A DNA stretch of 64,000 bases. It comes from Sarcocystis neurona (lineage: Eukaryota > Apicomplexa > Conoidasida > Eucoccidiorida > Sarcocystidae). The DNA lies in contig KL647294.1 in assembly GCA_000727475.1 (NCBI GenBank), positions 928,369 through 992,368 on the forward strand, written 5' to 3'. Position 1 is the first letter of the stretch. Each line of letters begins with the position of its first letter. Below the pieces are notes generated by a model that searched no databases, was not told the DNA's origin, and saw only the letters and a list, made by a program, of their open reading frames with translations. The position numbers and the translations under genes are program-made. Shown here piece by piece: positions 49,501 through 56,737 of the stretch.

Positions 49501-52500
49501 CAGCAACTGTGTAGGGCATGGACGCTGCGTGGGACAAGCAAAAGAAGTTACATGTGCCAGCAGCAACATCGCAGAGCGGGGCGAGAAGAGCAGCAGCGGG
49601 AGCAGGAGAAGCAAGAGCGGCAGGAAGAGCAAGAGCAGCAGCATCGCGAAAAGCAGCAGCAGCAGCGTGACGAACGGCTGCACTGACGAGCAGCAACAGC
49701 AGCTAACGAGCAGCAGGAGTTGAGGAGCACGAAGAGAAGCAGCAGCGACAGCCAGAAAGAGCCGCAGCGGCGTGGCGGCGAAGAACAGCGGCAGCAACGG
49801 GAGGCGTCACGTTTGCACAAGCCGCAGGAGCAGCAAACAACAGAGCGTCGAGTCCCAGCAGCAGCCGCGCAGAGGAGATGATCGAGAAGGTGTGCGGCAG
49901 GCGAAGCAGCAGAAGAGCAGCACCCGAGCAAACCGTGCGTGTGCAGCAGCAGCACTACTGGCGTGCTGCTGCAAAGCAAGTTGTCCAGACACGACTCGGC
50001 GGAGGATACACCCTCGATCTGCTGATACGAAGAAGAAGAAAACAGGGACGCCTACCAGCAACCACGTGCATGCAAGTGGTTCAAATACACCTGCGTCATC
50101 GGTTGTCAGAAGAAAACAGGGACGCCTACCAGCAACCACGTGCATGCAAGTGGTTCAAATACACCTGCGTCGGTTGTCTTTCTCGTCGAAAGAGAGACAC
50201 ACAGAGAGAGAGAGAACTGCAGGGAGAAACGTACGTACCTACACATACATGCACACGTGAATCACGTAGACTTAATTATACCTCTCGATACCCAAAAACA
50301 TATACGTACATCCACATACGCGTAGGTGGTCGTGAGCATATATATGCTCACACACGCGTAAAGACAAAGAGTCAAATATACATATATATATATACAGAGA
50401 TATATACGTAGGTAGATATATGAAGATGCAGAAATGACTGTACACGTAGGAGCATCTGTGGAGACAAAAGTTTGTGCCCGGTTTTGTGTTGACGACAGGA
50501 GCTACGCAACTGGACACGTTTACTCGCACGTCTATGAGGCTTACGTATACACACACACACATATACACTTATACATATATATACATAGATATACCTGTCT
50601 GTGTTTGTGAACTTATATGCGTCTACATATATGTTTATAGACATATATATATATGTATCTGTTTGTGTTTGTAAATATATGCGTCTACACGTAAGTATAT
50701 AGATACACGCATTTGCATATATATATATATATATATACATATATGTATATCTGGTTGTGCTTGTAAATACATATGTGTCTGCATGTGTGTATATATATAT
50801 ATATATCTGCTTGTGTATGTGAACCTATATGCGTCTACATGTATATATATGTATATGTAGGGATGAATGCGAGCCTTGTACACAAGATAAAGTTGGCCAA
50901 AACACCTGTGAGGGGAGACGTGAAGCAGAAGCAGCAAGACACTTACGAATCATTTCCGTCTCCTTGACGACGACAGGGCCCGCAGGGAGGCGACGGCTCT
51001 CCGGCATGCGTCCTTGCGCTGCCGTCCTGCTGACTGTCTCGCGCAGCTGCTGCTGCTTCTTCTTCCTCCTGTGCTGCTGCTGCAGCAGCTTCTTCTGCTG
51101 CTGTTGTCGGCAGCTGCACCGAACGGTCTTCTTCTGCTGTGGGCCACCTTCTTAGCGCCGTGCCCTCCCATGCAGCTGCTCCTCCTCCTCCTCCACTTCG
51201 ACCTGCTGCTGCTTTTGTCGGTGCTGCTGCTTTGGTCGCTGTTGCTGCTGCTGCTGCTTTCTCGAGTGATGACACGGCCTCTGCAGACCTGATCGGCTCC
51301 TTTCTTCTTCCTCCCTTCCGTCCTCCTCCTTCTTGTCCTCCTCCTGCCTGTTGTGCTGCCGCTGCTGCTGCTGCTGTTTCGGCTCTTGCTGTTCCACGTT
51401 CTTCTTCTTCTTCGTTCACGAGCAGCACGCTGCAGTCGCTGTCGGCAGTTTCCTGTGCTACGTCGTGGGTGCACCAGCTGCCTGGGGCGCTGTCTTCTGC
51501 TGCACCAGTTCTCCTTCTCACTTCTTCATTTCTGGCCAGTTGCCGGCGTTGCTGCTCCTCCGTCTGCTGCCCTCGGTAATGCTGCTGCTGCTGCATGCCC
51601 GTCCTTCTCCATCCCCATCTTGCTCCTGCAACTGCATGCGTTTGCTCTTCTTTACGACCGGCACTTTTTCTCCCTCTTCTAAACGAGAGGCAGGAAATGC
51701 GTTGAGGGGACCCTTCCGCTGCTGCCGCGCTTGCAGCCTCATGCGCTGCTGCTGCTGTTGCTGAACCCCGTTGCTGCGCCACACCCGCACAAACACCAGC
51801 AGCAGTGTCTCCCTTCCTACCAGAACAACACGCCGCAGCAGCTGCGGCGTCCGAGCTTGCTAAAGAAGCCACCTCAGGAACGCCCAGGCCGCCCCGTGCG
51901 GCAGTGGCACCGCGGCTAGAAGCAGCAGCAGCAGCGTCTTCTTCAACAGCAACAGCACCGCCGTCCTGCCCACCAGTGGCAGCAGCTGTAGTCGCAGGCG
52001 TACTTGAGTCACCAACCTCTACGTCAGGCCCTACCAGTGCTGCGCCAGCAGCAGAAGTAGCAGCAGCAGCAGAAACGGCAGCGGCAGCAGAAGTCGCAAT
52101 AGCAGCAGACACACCAGGAGCAGCAGAAGCGTCAGCGTCGTTTACAGCGGCGGGGGCGTACGGATCCGTACTAGCGACAGGAAGCAGCCAGAAATTCTGG
52201 TGCTGCGCAGGGGCTTCTGTCCTTGCAGCCGCAGACGCAGCAGCAGCAGCGCCTGCCCGCAGACGCCGGAAGATTTCCATTGGCTTCGTGCGCAGGAGGC
52301 TGTCTGCTGCAACTCCGTCATCTGCTGCTGCTGTTGCTTCTCCTTTCCTGTCCTCTGCTGCTGCTGCTTCACGCTTTCTCCGGCTGCCGTTTTGCTGCCG
52401 TGGGTGTAGGCGGTAGGCCTTCGCTGGTGGTGCTGTGCGTGCTCTGTCGGTGGGGCTCCTGCAGCTGCTGCTTCGTAGCTGCTGCAGCAGCTGCTGCTGT

Positions 52501-52655
52501 CTTAGAAAGACGGGCAGCCGGGGAACGACAAACAAGGGACTTTTCAACTGCTTCAGGACCCGCAGCCTGTTGACTAAAGTTTTGCTGCCTCTCTCCTGCT
52601 GCTGCTTCTCCTGATCCTTCTGTGAAGGCCGCTCACCTAACCGGTGTTGCAGCTG
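26128..52655 (-). CDS. SulP/SLC26-family anion (sulfate) transporter, 11 exons over 26.5 kb
   Basis: Eleven exons on the - strand, listed separately, splice in matching phase into one product. Exons 2-11 encode 1136 residues and exon 1 up to 569 more. The product has the SulP order. First come an N-terminal cytoplasmic part and the first transmembrane entry (TYKRSYVMPDFFAG, then VMAVPMGMSYAMLAKLPP). The core transporter helices follow, including the signature region LGLYVGLFYPLMYTCVGTS and the motif EQELVALACCNFFGSFF with SLSRSS. A cytoplasmic STAS domain (VDGSSINDLDVTAVRML) and a long polar tail complete it. Family members move sulfate or exchange anions such as oxalate, bicarbonate and chloride across the plasma or organelle membrane; the substrate here is not shown by sequence. 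Low-complexity Ala, Gln and Ser runs extend the termini and one loop beyond the usual 600-800 residues. The 5' end is unresolved. Confidence 0.85.
27349..29330 (-). other. Transporter intron 10
   Basis: The 1982-base intron runs GTGCGT to TTGCAG on the - strand. It contains (TA)n-rich microsatellites near 27490-27535 and 27980-28000 and otherwise unassigned sequence. Open frames within it show no domain. Confidence 0.65.
29331..29701 (-). CDS. Transporter exon 10: STAS domain
   Basis: The exon reads IKIVRFDASLNFSNSDFF, LPGTRVLVVDGSSINDLD and TAVRMLQRLCGYLRQRDT. It continues through FANWKGPMRDFLERAAF to QDAVYYAQTYIHQ, a complete STAS fold like bacterial anti-sigma antagonists, as found at the C-terminus of SulP proteins. 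It ends QQQLHSQQK at the donor GTGCGT in phase 0. If the donor is not used, the frame stops at 29190 after a low-complexity tail. Confidence 0.9.
30722..30955. repeat. Degenerate ~87-base minisatellite, about three copies
   Basis: Each copy begins near GTGTGTGAAAGAGAGACAG, continues GCATGTTAGTA or a variant, and then ACTAATATATAAATATAC. Copies start near 30725, 30815 and 30899. The array lies in transporter intron 9. Confidence 0.7.
31411..31870. repeat. ~130-base minisatellite, about four copies
   Basis: The common core TATGGAGAGCGAAGGCGAGG recurs with GGAGAGCG at 31549, 31678 and 31812, spacing 129 and 134 bases. A more diverged first copy starts near 31411. Each unit also contains ATGGACACGTAGAC, a TTGGACACATGCTTCTAT stretch, CT-rich sequence and an AT dinucleotide run. 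Confidence 0.85.
32160..32430. repeat. ~108-base degenerate tandem repeat
   Basis: The segment TGTGCCTATGTGCGTAC occurs at 32209 and 32317, followed in both by ATACGCCA(T/C)T(C)ACATGC and TCTCTCTCTACATA. A shorter third copy begins near 32407. It lies within transporter intron 9. Confidence 0.7.
33116..33322 (-). CDS. Transporter exon 9: last membrane segments and start of STAS linker
   Basis: After CTGCAG the exon reads GPDLLLWLACFLTTIIFG, AVEGIIASIVLSLLWLLRK and then LGRLPNTRIYRNLTRFPMAT, ending EHPG. It ends at the donor GTAACC in phase 1, 86 bases before a second possible donor. Splicing here gives TEHPG-IKIVRFDAS, an unbroken family consensus, so the longer version is rejected. Confidence 0.9.
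33323..35517 (-). other. Transporter intron 8, with long CAG-type array
   Basis: The 2195-base intron runs from a GTCGGG donor to a CTGCAG acceptor. It contains the 15-base CAG array at 34016-34520 and TA-rich microsatellites at 34970-35260. All apparent Leu-, Ala- or Ser-rich frames here arise from the repeats. Confidence 0.8.
34016..34520. repeat. CAG-rich satellite with 15-base unit
   Basis: From 34021 to 34155 the unit TGCAGCAGCAGCAAC repeats nine times with only the last copy altered. Next comes a higher-order block repeated about three times, starting near 34152, 34226 and 34270 and including CAATTGCCAAAGCAGCAGCA. Less regular CAG/ACAGAG units follow to about 34520. Because 15 is a multiple of 3, every frame stays open on both strands. 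Confidence 0.95.
35518..35812 (-). CDS. Transporter exon 8: QELVAL motif and following helices
   Basis: The exon starts in phase 0 after GTTCAG with TYQLQPEQELVALACC, then FFQCFPCATSLSRSSVA, and then two hydrophobic segments ending LAAVVLFGVYGMMDF and LFRLCKI. The Ser-rich motif lies in the helix that lines the anion-binding site in SLC26 structures. It ends in phase 1 with a non-standard donor, GTCGGG; the phase match with exon 9 supports it. Confidence 0.9.
37180..37395. repeat. 63-base tandem repeat of CTG-rich sequence
   Basis: The segment TGCAGCCGCTGCTGCTCTCG recurs at 37201, 37264 and 37327, a period of exactly 63 bases. Each copy continues CCTCGCTGCTGTTTCTCGCG. A partial copy starts near 37180. 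The period is a multiple of 3 and keeps all frames open. Confidence 0.9.
37630..38060. repeat. TA-rich microsatellite cluster
   Basis: Repeated runs of TATATA alternate with short GTA/CATA motifs over about 430 bases within transporter intron 7. Similar clusters lie at 38700-38800, 39000-39210 and 41150-41520. Confidence 0.8.
39430..39665. repeat. Purine-rich AGAAGAGCC-type degenerate repeat
   Basis: About 235 bases on the + strand consist of variations on GAAGAGCCGAAGAAGGGCCA and similar purine-rich units. The + strand reads as an Arg/Lys/Glu-rich frame, but the region is inside a transporter intron and lacks other coding signals. Confidence 0.65.
40182..40312 (-). CDS. Transporter exon 7: membrane helix
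   Basis: After TTTGCAG, two bases complete an Asp codon. The exon reads DQQQPQITHRVVFLEMLRES, then LALTAMFFIIHISIAKTLEQ and QKK, ending in phase 0 at GTAAGC. The motif of a helix ending HISIAK followed by a charged end is the standard approach to the NQEL-type motif, which begins exon 8 after a 4.4 kb intron. Confidence 0.87.
40313..41704 (-). other. Transporter intron 6
   Basis: The 1392-base intron runs GTACAA to TTTGCAG. The half nearest exon 7 is CAG-rich on the + strand (40320-40900), and the half nearest exon 6 is a TA-rich microsatellite (41150-41520). Confidence 0.75.
41705..41877 (-). CDS. Transporter exon 6: membrane helix and conserved loop
   Basis: The exon begins in phase 2 after GGTCAG and reads YFKKFPLPGPLIIAVFFTLV, then DLRVIGSIPKGFPSPSLP, the characteristic loop of this family. 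It ends TY(G/D) in phase 1 at a donor GTACAA. The frame runs on a little into the intron before a stop. Confidence 0.85.
41878..44065 (-). other. Transporter intron 5, with AT-rich repeats
   Basis: The 2188-base intron runs GTAAGC to GGTCAG. Between 42580 and 43700 it carries TA microsatellites and a degenerate repeat with the core CTTGTACGTA followed by CATTTAGGTATGT-like sequence, seen near 42719, 43500 and 43690. Confidence 0.75.
44066..44173 (-). CDS. Transporter exon 5: one membrane helix
   Basis: A 108-base exon after TTGCAG completes the split Arg codon and reads QWWFFLTHLHEANWVAVLV, continuing through a hydrophobic helix to CKYVGKK. The donor is GTAAGC with phase 2. The order of an amphipathic approach, then NW, then a helix is typical of SulP between the GTSQLKH motif and the next loop. 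Confidence 0.85.
44174..45625 (-). other. Transporter intron 4, CAG-rich
   Basis: The 1452-base intron runs GTGCTT to TTGCAG and is CAG-rich on the + strand over most of its length, with a nearly pure (CAG/CAA)n run at about 45440-45490. Confidence 0.75.
45626..46217 (-). CDS. Transporter exon 4: helices 1-5 with Gln-rich loop
   Basis: This 592-base exon joins exon 3 as SEG-VMAVPMGM and carries the most conserved SulP region: AMLAKLPPQLGLYVGLFYPL, GTSVHVNVG and LLTGEAVSR. A charged insert of about 60 residues follows (QLQQQQQLYAQQQ). The frame then returns to membrane sequence (LDVAVGLCVCIGLVYIG, SVPVLSGFSTASAFLIG, TSQLKHFLGL). It ends KLPR at an unusual donor, GTGCTT, in phase 2. Phase and the next exon support this end. 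Confidence 0.88.
46218..47618 (-). other. Transporter intron 3
   Basis: The 1401-base intron runs GTAGGC to CCTGCAG. Repeats are polarised: CAG on the + strand near exon 4 (46240-46480) and CTG on the + strand near exon 3 (47170-47590). The middle is ordinary sequence. Confidence 0.75.
47619..47802 (-). CDS. Transporter exon 3: entry into the membrane domain
   Basis: The exon starts in phase 0 after CTGCTGCAG with DFESSPAYGG. It runs through FGKVLLSFLPIIHVLGTYKR to MPDFFAGVSEG, the conserved region leading into transmembrane helix 1 of SulP proteins. It ends in phase 1 at the donor GTAGGC. The open frame continues upstream and downstream through CTG repeats, but those parts are intron. Confidence 0.88.
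47803..48908 (-). other. Transporter intron 2
   Basis: The 1106-base intron runs GTAGGT to CTGCTGCAG. The 300 bases before exon 3 are CAG-rich on the + strand, so the coding strand presents CTG/GCT runs into the acceptor. Confidence 0.75.
48909..49035 (-). CDS. Transporter exon 2: N-terminal cytoplasmic segment
   Basis: This 127-base exon takes the split Ser codon from exon 1 (TC plus T), reads LAASQEKSFFESFF and later RPGWRRAITERDIHQ, and ends in phase 0 at the donor GTAGGT. The acceptor is CCCAG at 49036. The aromatic and basic character suits the cytoplasmic region preceding the first membrane helix. Confidence 0.75.
50041..50188. repeat. 74-base direct duplication
   Basis: Two adjacent copies start AACAGGGACGCCTACCAGCA at 50041 and 50115 and stay almost identical through GTGGTTCAAATACACCTGCG. 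The near identity suggests a recent event inside transporter intron 1. Confidence 0.88.
50590..50865. repeat. Degenerate TA-rich tandem repeat, about four copies
   Basis: The segment TTGTGTTTGTAAATATATGC with variants, followed by GTCTACA and TATATA runs, occurs near 50599, 50658, 50753 and 50809 within transporter intron 1. Confidence 0.7.
50947..52655 (-). CDS. Transporter exon 1 (5' end unresolved): Ala-rich N-terminal extension
   Basis: The frame is open from 52655, just after a TAG at 52658-52656, down to the donor at 50946 (GTAAGT), leaving phase 2. It encodes a basic stretch (RLRVLKQLKSPLFVVPRLP), then MEIFRRLRAG and several hundred residues rich in Ala, Glu, Gln and Arg. No ATG opens the frame, so either another exon lies upstream or translation starts at the Met at 52280. 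This extension has no counterpart in typical SulP proteins and is probably cytoplasmic. CAG repeats keep other frames open too; this frame is chosen because its phase fits exon 2. Confidence 0.55.
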
Positions 52656-55600
52656 CTACGGTTGCCCTGTTGCTGTTGCTGCTGCAGAGTATTCGCTACC
52701 GCCTCTACTGCTGCTGCAGCTCTTCTTCTTGCTCCTGCTGTCGCAGCTTGTGTTGCGCCAGTAGTTTTGCTACGGCATCGGAAACAGCTGTTTATTCTTC
52801 CGCTGCAGATGCGGCCGCTCTTACCCCTGCTGCTGCCTCACCCACCGTCGCGCTGTCTTGCTGCTGCTGCTGCTTTCTTCTTTTTCTGCTTGCCGCCTTA
52901 CCTGCTGCAGAGCGGGATGCGTGTGTACACGCGAGAGAGCCCACGAGAGACAGCGCGACATGCACATGCGTACACACATTCCTAAAGACGGCGAGAGGGG
53001 GTAAGATGGAGGAAGACAGAAAAAGACGCCTTTCTGTGTATGCATACGTATATGTCTACAGGTGTCCTTGGGACTGGAAATCTATGTAGACACACATGTG
53101 TATGAATTGATCTACGTGGTGAGGAATGCTTGAGGAGGCGCATTCTTCCCTAGGAGGACTCAACGGTCGCACGGAGGACAGCAGAAATAGCCGTCCTTCG
53201 CGGAGGAGGAAGGAAATGATATGTGCGTCGACTTTCTCCACTTTTTTTTGGAGAGAGCGGAGGAAAGCCATCGATGTTCTTGACATGACGGCGCGGTAAA
53301 GAAAACAGACACACGAGTTGAAAATCAGGGAACAGAAAGTGGTACGAGCATTCGAGCGCGGGTGAAGACGAAAAGACGACGCAGTTCAGTCGGACGAAGA
53401 GGGAAAGGGGAAAAAAGGCGAAGAACGAGCAGCAGTGATTCATTTTGTCCTGGATAACGCGGGACTCACTTTTTTGTTGTGGTAGGGCGGGGGGAGGAGC
53501 TCACAAGCGGAAAGTTGTGCTGCGTGTAGCCAATGTCTGGCGCGTCCGTATAAAAAAACAAGAAGTGGAGAAGTTTGCATAGGACACCTTTACTTCACCG
53601 CGCTCGAGAGATGAGAGAAGGCGCGAGACAGAGGCGACCTTGTCTAGACGCAGTTGGAGAGCAGCAGCCCGCTCGTGGTGGGAATACCGCCGCCGCACAG
53701 ACGTCTTACGGGCAGAAGTGTGTGCGCACATGCGTAGGTGTATTTTATATGGTCAGTTTCACGAATAAATGCAGTTGTACGGACGAACACAGACGTCTCA
53801 CGTGTAAAGTCCTTCCTCTGACTTGTGCTGCAAGGGACGCGCGCGCACTGCCGCGAGGCCGGCGCGCAGAGGCGACGAGGATTCGCACGGAGACGAGACG
53901 GCTGCAGGGTACGCTGCTGCTGCACGTGGACCAGCCATGCCTCCGGCGAAGCAGAAGAAAAAATGGCCACTGCTGCTACACCTGCGGAAACACAGGAGAT
54001 TCTCCTGCTGCACCACATTTCGTCTCTGCAGTAAGAAAACGGGCGCCAGCGATGGCCGACACAAGAAGGTGCGACGTGTGCCTGTGCATGAGGCGCTCAT
54101 ACTACTACGGCCGGACAAACAACTCTGCCGTCGAGGAAACAGTGTCAAGAGCGGCAGCAGAAGCACCGCGTAGGACAGCAACCACCAGAGCGCGGCAGCA
54201 GCAAAAGGAGAGAAGAGCGTACCAGCAGCAAGAGCGGACCAGCAGCAAGAGCGTAACAATAGCAAGTGTGTAGCAGCAGCAAGGGTGTAGCAGCAGCAAG
54301 GGTGTAGCAGCAGCAAGAGCGTTGCGGCCGCGAGAGAGCAGCAGCAGCAGCAGACCAGGGGATCAGAAGCAGCAGGAGCAGAGCAGCAGCAGATCAACAG
54401 AGTTTAGTACGAGGTGCAGCAGCCCGAGCACCGGCAGCCACAGCAGTACGCAGGCGCGGCCGCAGCAGCAGCAGCAACACGCCGCTGCACCCCTGATCAG
54501 GCACGGAACCGCTGGAGGCAGCGCCGACAGGAGCGACTGAAAAACAATCGCAACAGCGAGTATCCACACGAGGAAGTTCAGCAAAAAGTGAAGAATAGCA
54601 GATGTAGTAGCTGTAGTAGGTAGCGCACATCAGCAGTGATGATGGCAGACGCGTTACCACCAGCAACCACGAAGAGCAGCGACAACAGCAGTCTGCAGAG
54701 ACGCCTGGTAGTGTCTCTGCTTCCTGTGAAGGTGGGGAGTTGTAACACGAAGATCGGGCCAGGGGGTGTCGCGCTAGCGATTTGTGCGTCTACATTTCGT
54801 GTACACGAGGTCCCTGCTCAGCAACAGCCGGTAGCACCAGCCGGGGCGGCAGCCGAGGGTGGCAGTGGCAGAGGGTAGCAGCAGCTGAGGGTGGCAGCAG
54901 CAGCAGCAGGACCGTTTTACAGTAGCGATTCTCCTGCAGCGGCAACAGCAGCCTCACAGGGACAGCGCGTGTAGATCGAGCACTTTCACTAGCAGAGCAG
55001 CGCCGACACATTAGCAGGCGGTGGCACATTGCTTGGTGTTGTTATCTTTGTCAGACAGGCCACAGAAGATTGAGAGAAGGGAGGAAGCAGGGAGACTCAA
55101 CAGGTGCTTGGTGGCACCAGGTCTACTACTCCATCCAGGCTACTGCTGCATCAGCAGCAGCGAATGCGCGGCAAGTGGCTGACCGCACAGGACGTCTGCC
55201 TGCTTCAGACAGCAGTGAACAGTTGAAGCCGCACTCGCAGTAGCAAGAGGCGCACCCAATGCAGCGGCGACAGCAGGAGGTACCGTACATCGTTCCTGCA
55301 GCAGGGAAAGCCGCTACGGCGCTGCCAGGCGTTCTACTTCGAATTGACAGGCGCGTAAGCATGAAAAGAAGCCACGCATTTTGGCGGATCTGGGAGGCAG
55401 CAGCGACAAACAGCGGCCAGTATGGAAGTGCCAACAGCAACAGCAAGTACGGCAACACTATCGGGAACAACAGCGGAAGATTAGCGGCTAGGACAAGAGC
55501 AGCAATAGCCTCAGCACCAGTACCTACGGCAGCTTCACCAGCAACTCCATCAGCTGTAGAGCAGGAAGGGCAGCAGCAAGGCGTCAACACAAGCCCCTCG

Positions 55601-55900
55601 AACTGAAGAAAATCAGCAGCGGCAGCAGCAAGAGTTGATGCAGCAGCAGCGACCTGCAGGAGCAGGGACAGCAGTACAAGCATGAGCAGTAGCCACAGCA
55701 CAGGTAAAATACAGCCGCAGGGCAGTCACAACTATCGTAACAACGCCAATAATATATGTGCCCTTCCTCGTGTGAGGAGCACATGTGCAAACCTACGGAT
55801 GCGTATACCTTGTTAGGACAACCAGACAGAGAAATGAGACATACTGCGCAGGCCACGTGTCTGCCTTGTACTCGACTTCTTCCTGAACAACCACTCCAGA
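52656..55900. other. CAG-rich region upstream of transporter exon 1
   Basis: This should include the promoter, 5' leader and perhaps one or more first exons of the transporter gene. CAG/CTG runs leave frames open on both strands: on + 53575-54273 and 55259-55606; on - 53501-53731, 53798-54397 and 55126-55701. None can be tied by splice phase to exon 1, and none shows a known domain. Confidence 0.4.
55259..55606 (+). CDS. Uncharacterised open frame in CAG-rich sequence
   Basis: A 115-codon frame reads less repetitively than its surroundings (VPYIVPAAGKAATALPGVLL, SHAFWRIWEAAATNSGQYG) and becomes Ser/Asn and Ala-rich toward its TGA stop. The opposite strand is also open with a hydrophobic reading. 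Function and even strand are uncertain. Confidence 0.18.
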   Translation: MQRRQQEVPYIVPAAGKAATALPGVLLRIDRRVSMKRSHAFWRIWEAAATNSGQYGSANSNSKYGNTIGNNSGRLAARTRAAIASAPVPTAASPATPSAVEQEGQQQGVNTSPSN

Positions 55901-56329
55901 TTTTACGCAAATGCAGACACTTATAGAGTCAGATACGTATTAGATGAGTAGAATTCGCATAGAATCTCCTCTACTTTACGGTATAGTAGGTCACTTACAC
56001 TGCAACTGCGTAGACGTACACATTTGCAACGGGAAAGCAGTGCGCAGAATTGTGAACACGTGCGTGTACAATATCTACTGAATAGAGGTGGACGTATGTA
56101 CATACACAAGTGTAAACGTACGAAATTTCAACTTGAACGTACTCGGGCGACTTCAGGTGGTTAGATGTTCTTAAGATATCACTTTATAACTGTTGTTGAA
56201 TCTACAAAATCAATACACCTGTCTATATATGTATCTATATCTATTTGCACAGTCACTGATATACATGCGTTCTGCTGTTACGTGTTCATGAGCTACAAAT
56301 GTATGTATATATATCTGCACACCTGCGTT

Positions 56330-56331
56330 CA

Positions 56332-56364
<33 letters not shown>

Positions 56365-56372
56365 GTGCGTGT
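56330..56372. repeat. (GT)n microsatellite
   Basis: About 20 GT dinucleotides lie in succession with a few GC interruptions toward the end. No gene association is visible. Confidence 0.9.
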
Positions 56373-56737
56373 GCAGTACCATGTAAGCGCATACGTGAAG
56401 AATGATTAGCGGTTACTGTCCGCGTTGAATAGGAGTAGTTCCACGCAGTCCTTCTTCTAGAGCCGCAGCGGCTACGTACTACTCACACTGGAGTTAGACA
56501 TACATATTCGTGTATTCGAGTGTAGATGCAGAGGAAGCAAACCCAGCGATTCTCTCTCTCTATGCGTGTGTATGCAGTAGAGAAGGGAAGTATATGCGCC
56601 TGGGTAGCAATGCACATGTATAAATATCTATATGTATATGTATAGGTGTAGCCGTGCCATACGCAAGTATATAAGCCTGTAAGATGTACTTGTACAGCCA
56701 CACAATCAGCTGGTACATGCACAGAAATAGACATCAG

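Larger units (their letters stand above)
49036..50946 (-). other. Transporter intron 1
   Basis: The 1911-base intron runs GTAAGT to CCCAG. It has CAG-rich sequence from 49040 to 50000, a 74-base duplication at 50041-50188 and TA-rich repeats from 50340 to 50870. Confidence 0.7.

Noticed and set aside
50080..50110. GGTTCAAAT sequence resembling a tRNA T-arm
   Set aside because: It is part of the duplicated 74-base unit; no acceptor stem, D-arm or anticodon arm can be folded around it.
53575..54397. Opposed long frames (233 codons on +, 199 on -)
   Set aside because: Both are sustained by CAG repeats, have no domain, and neither gives a phase-consistent join to the transporter exon 1.
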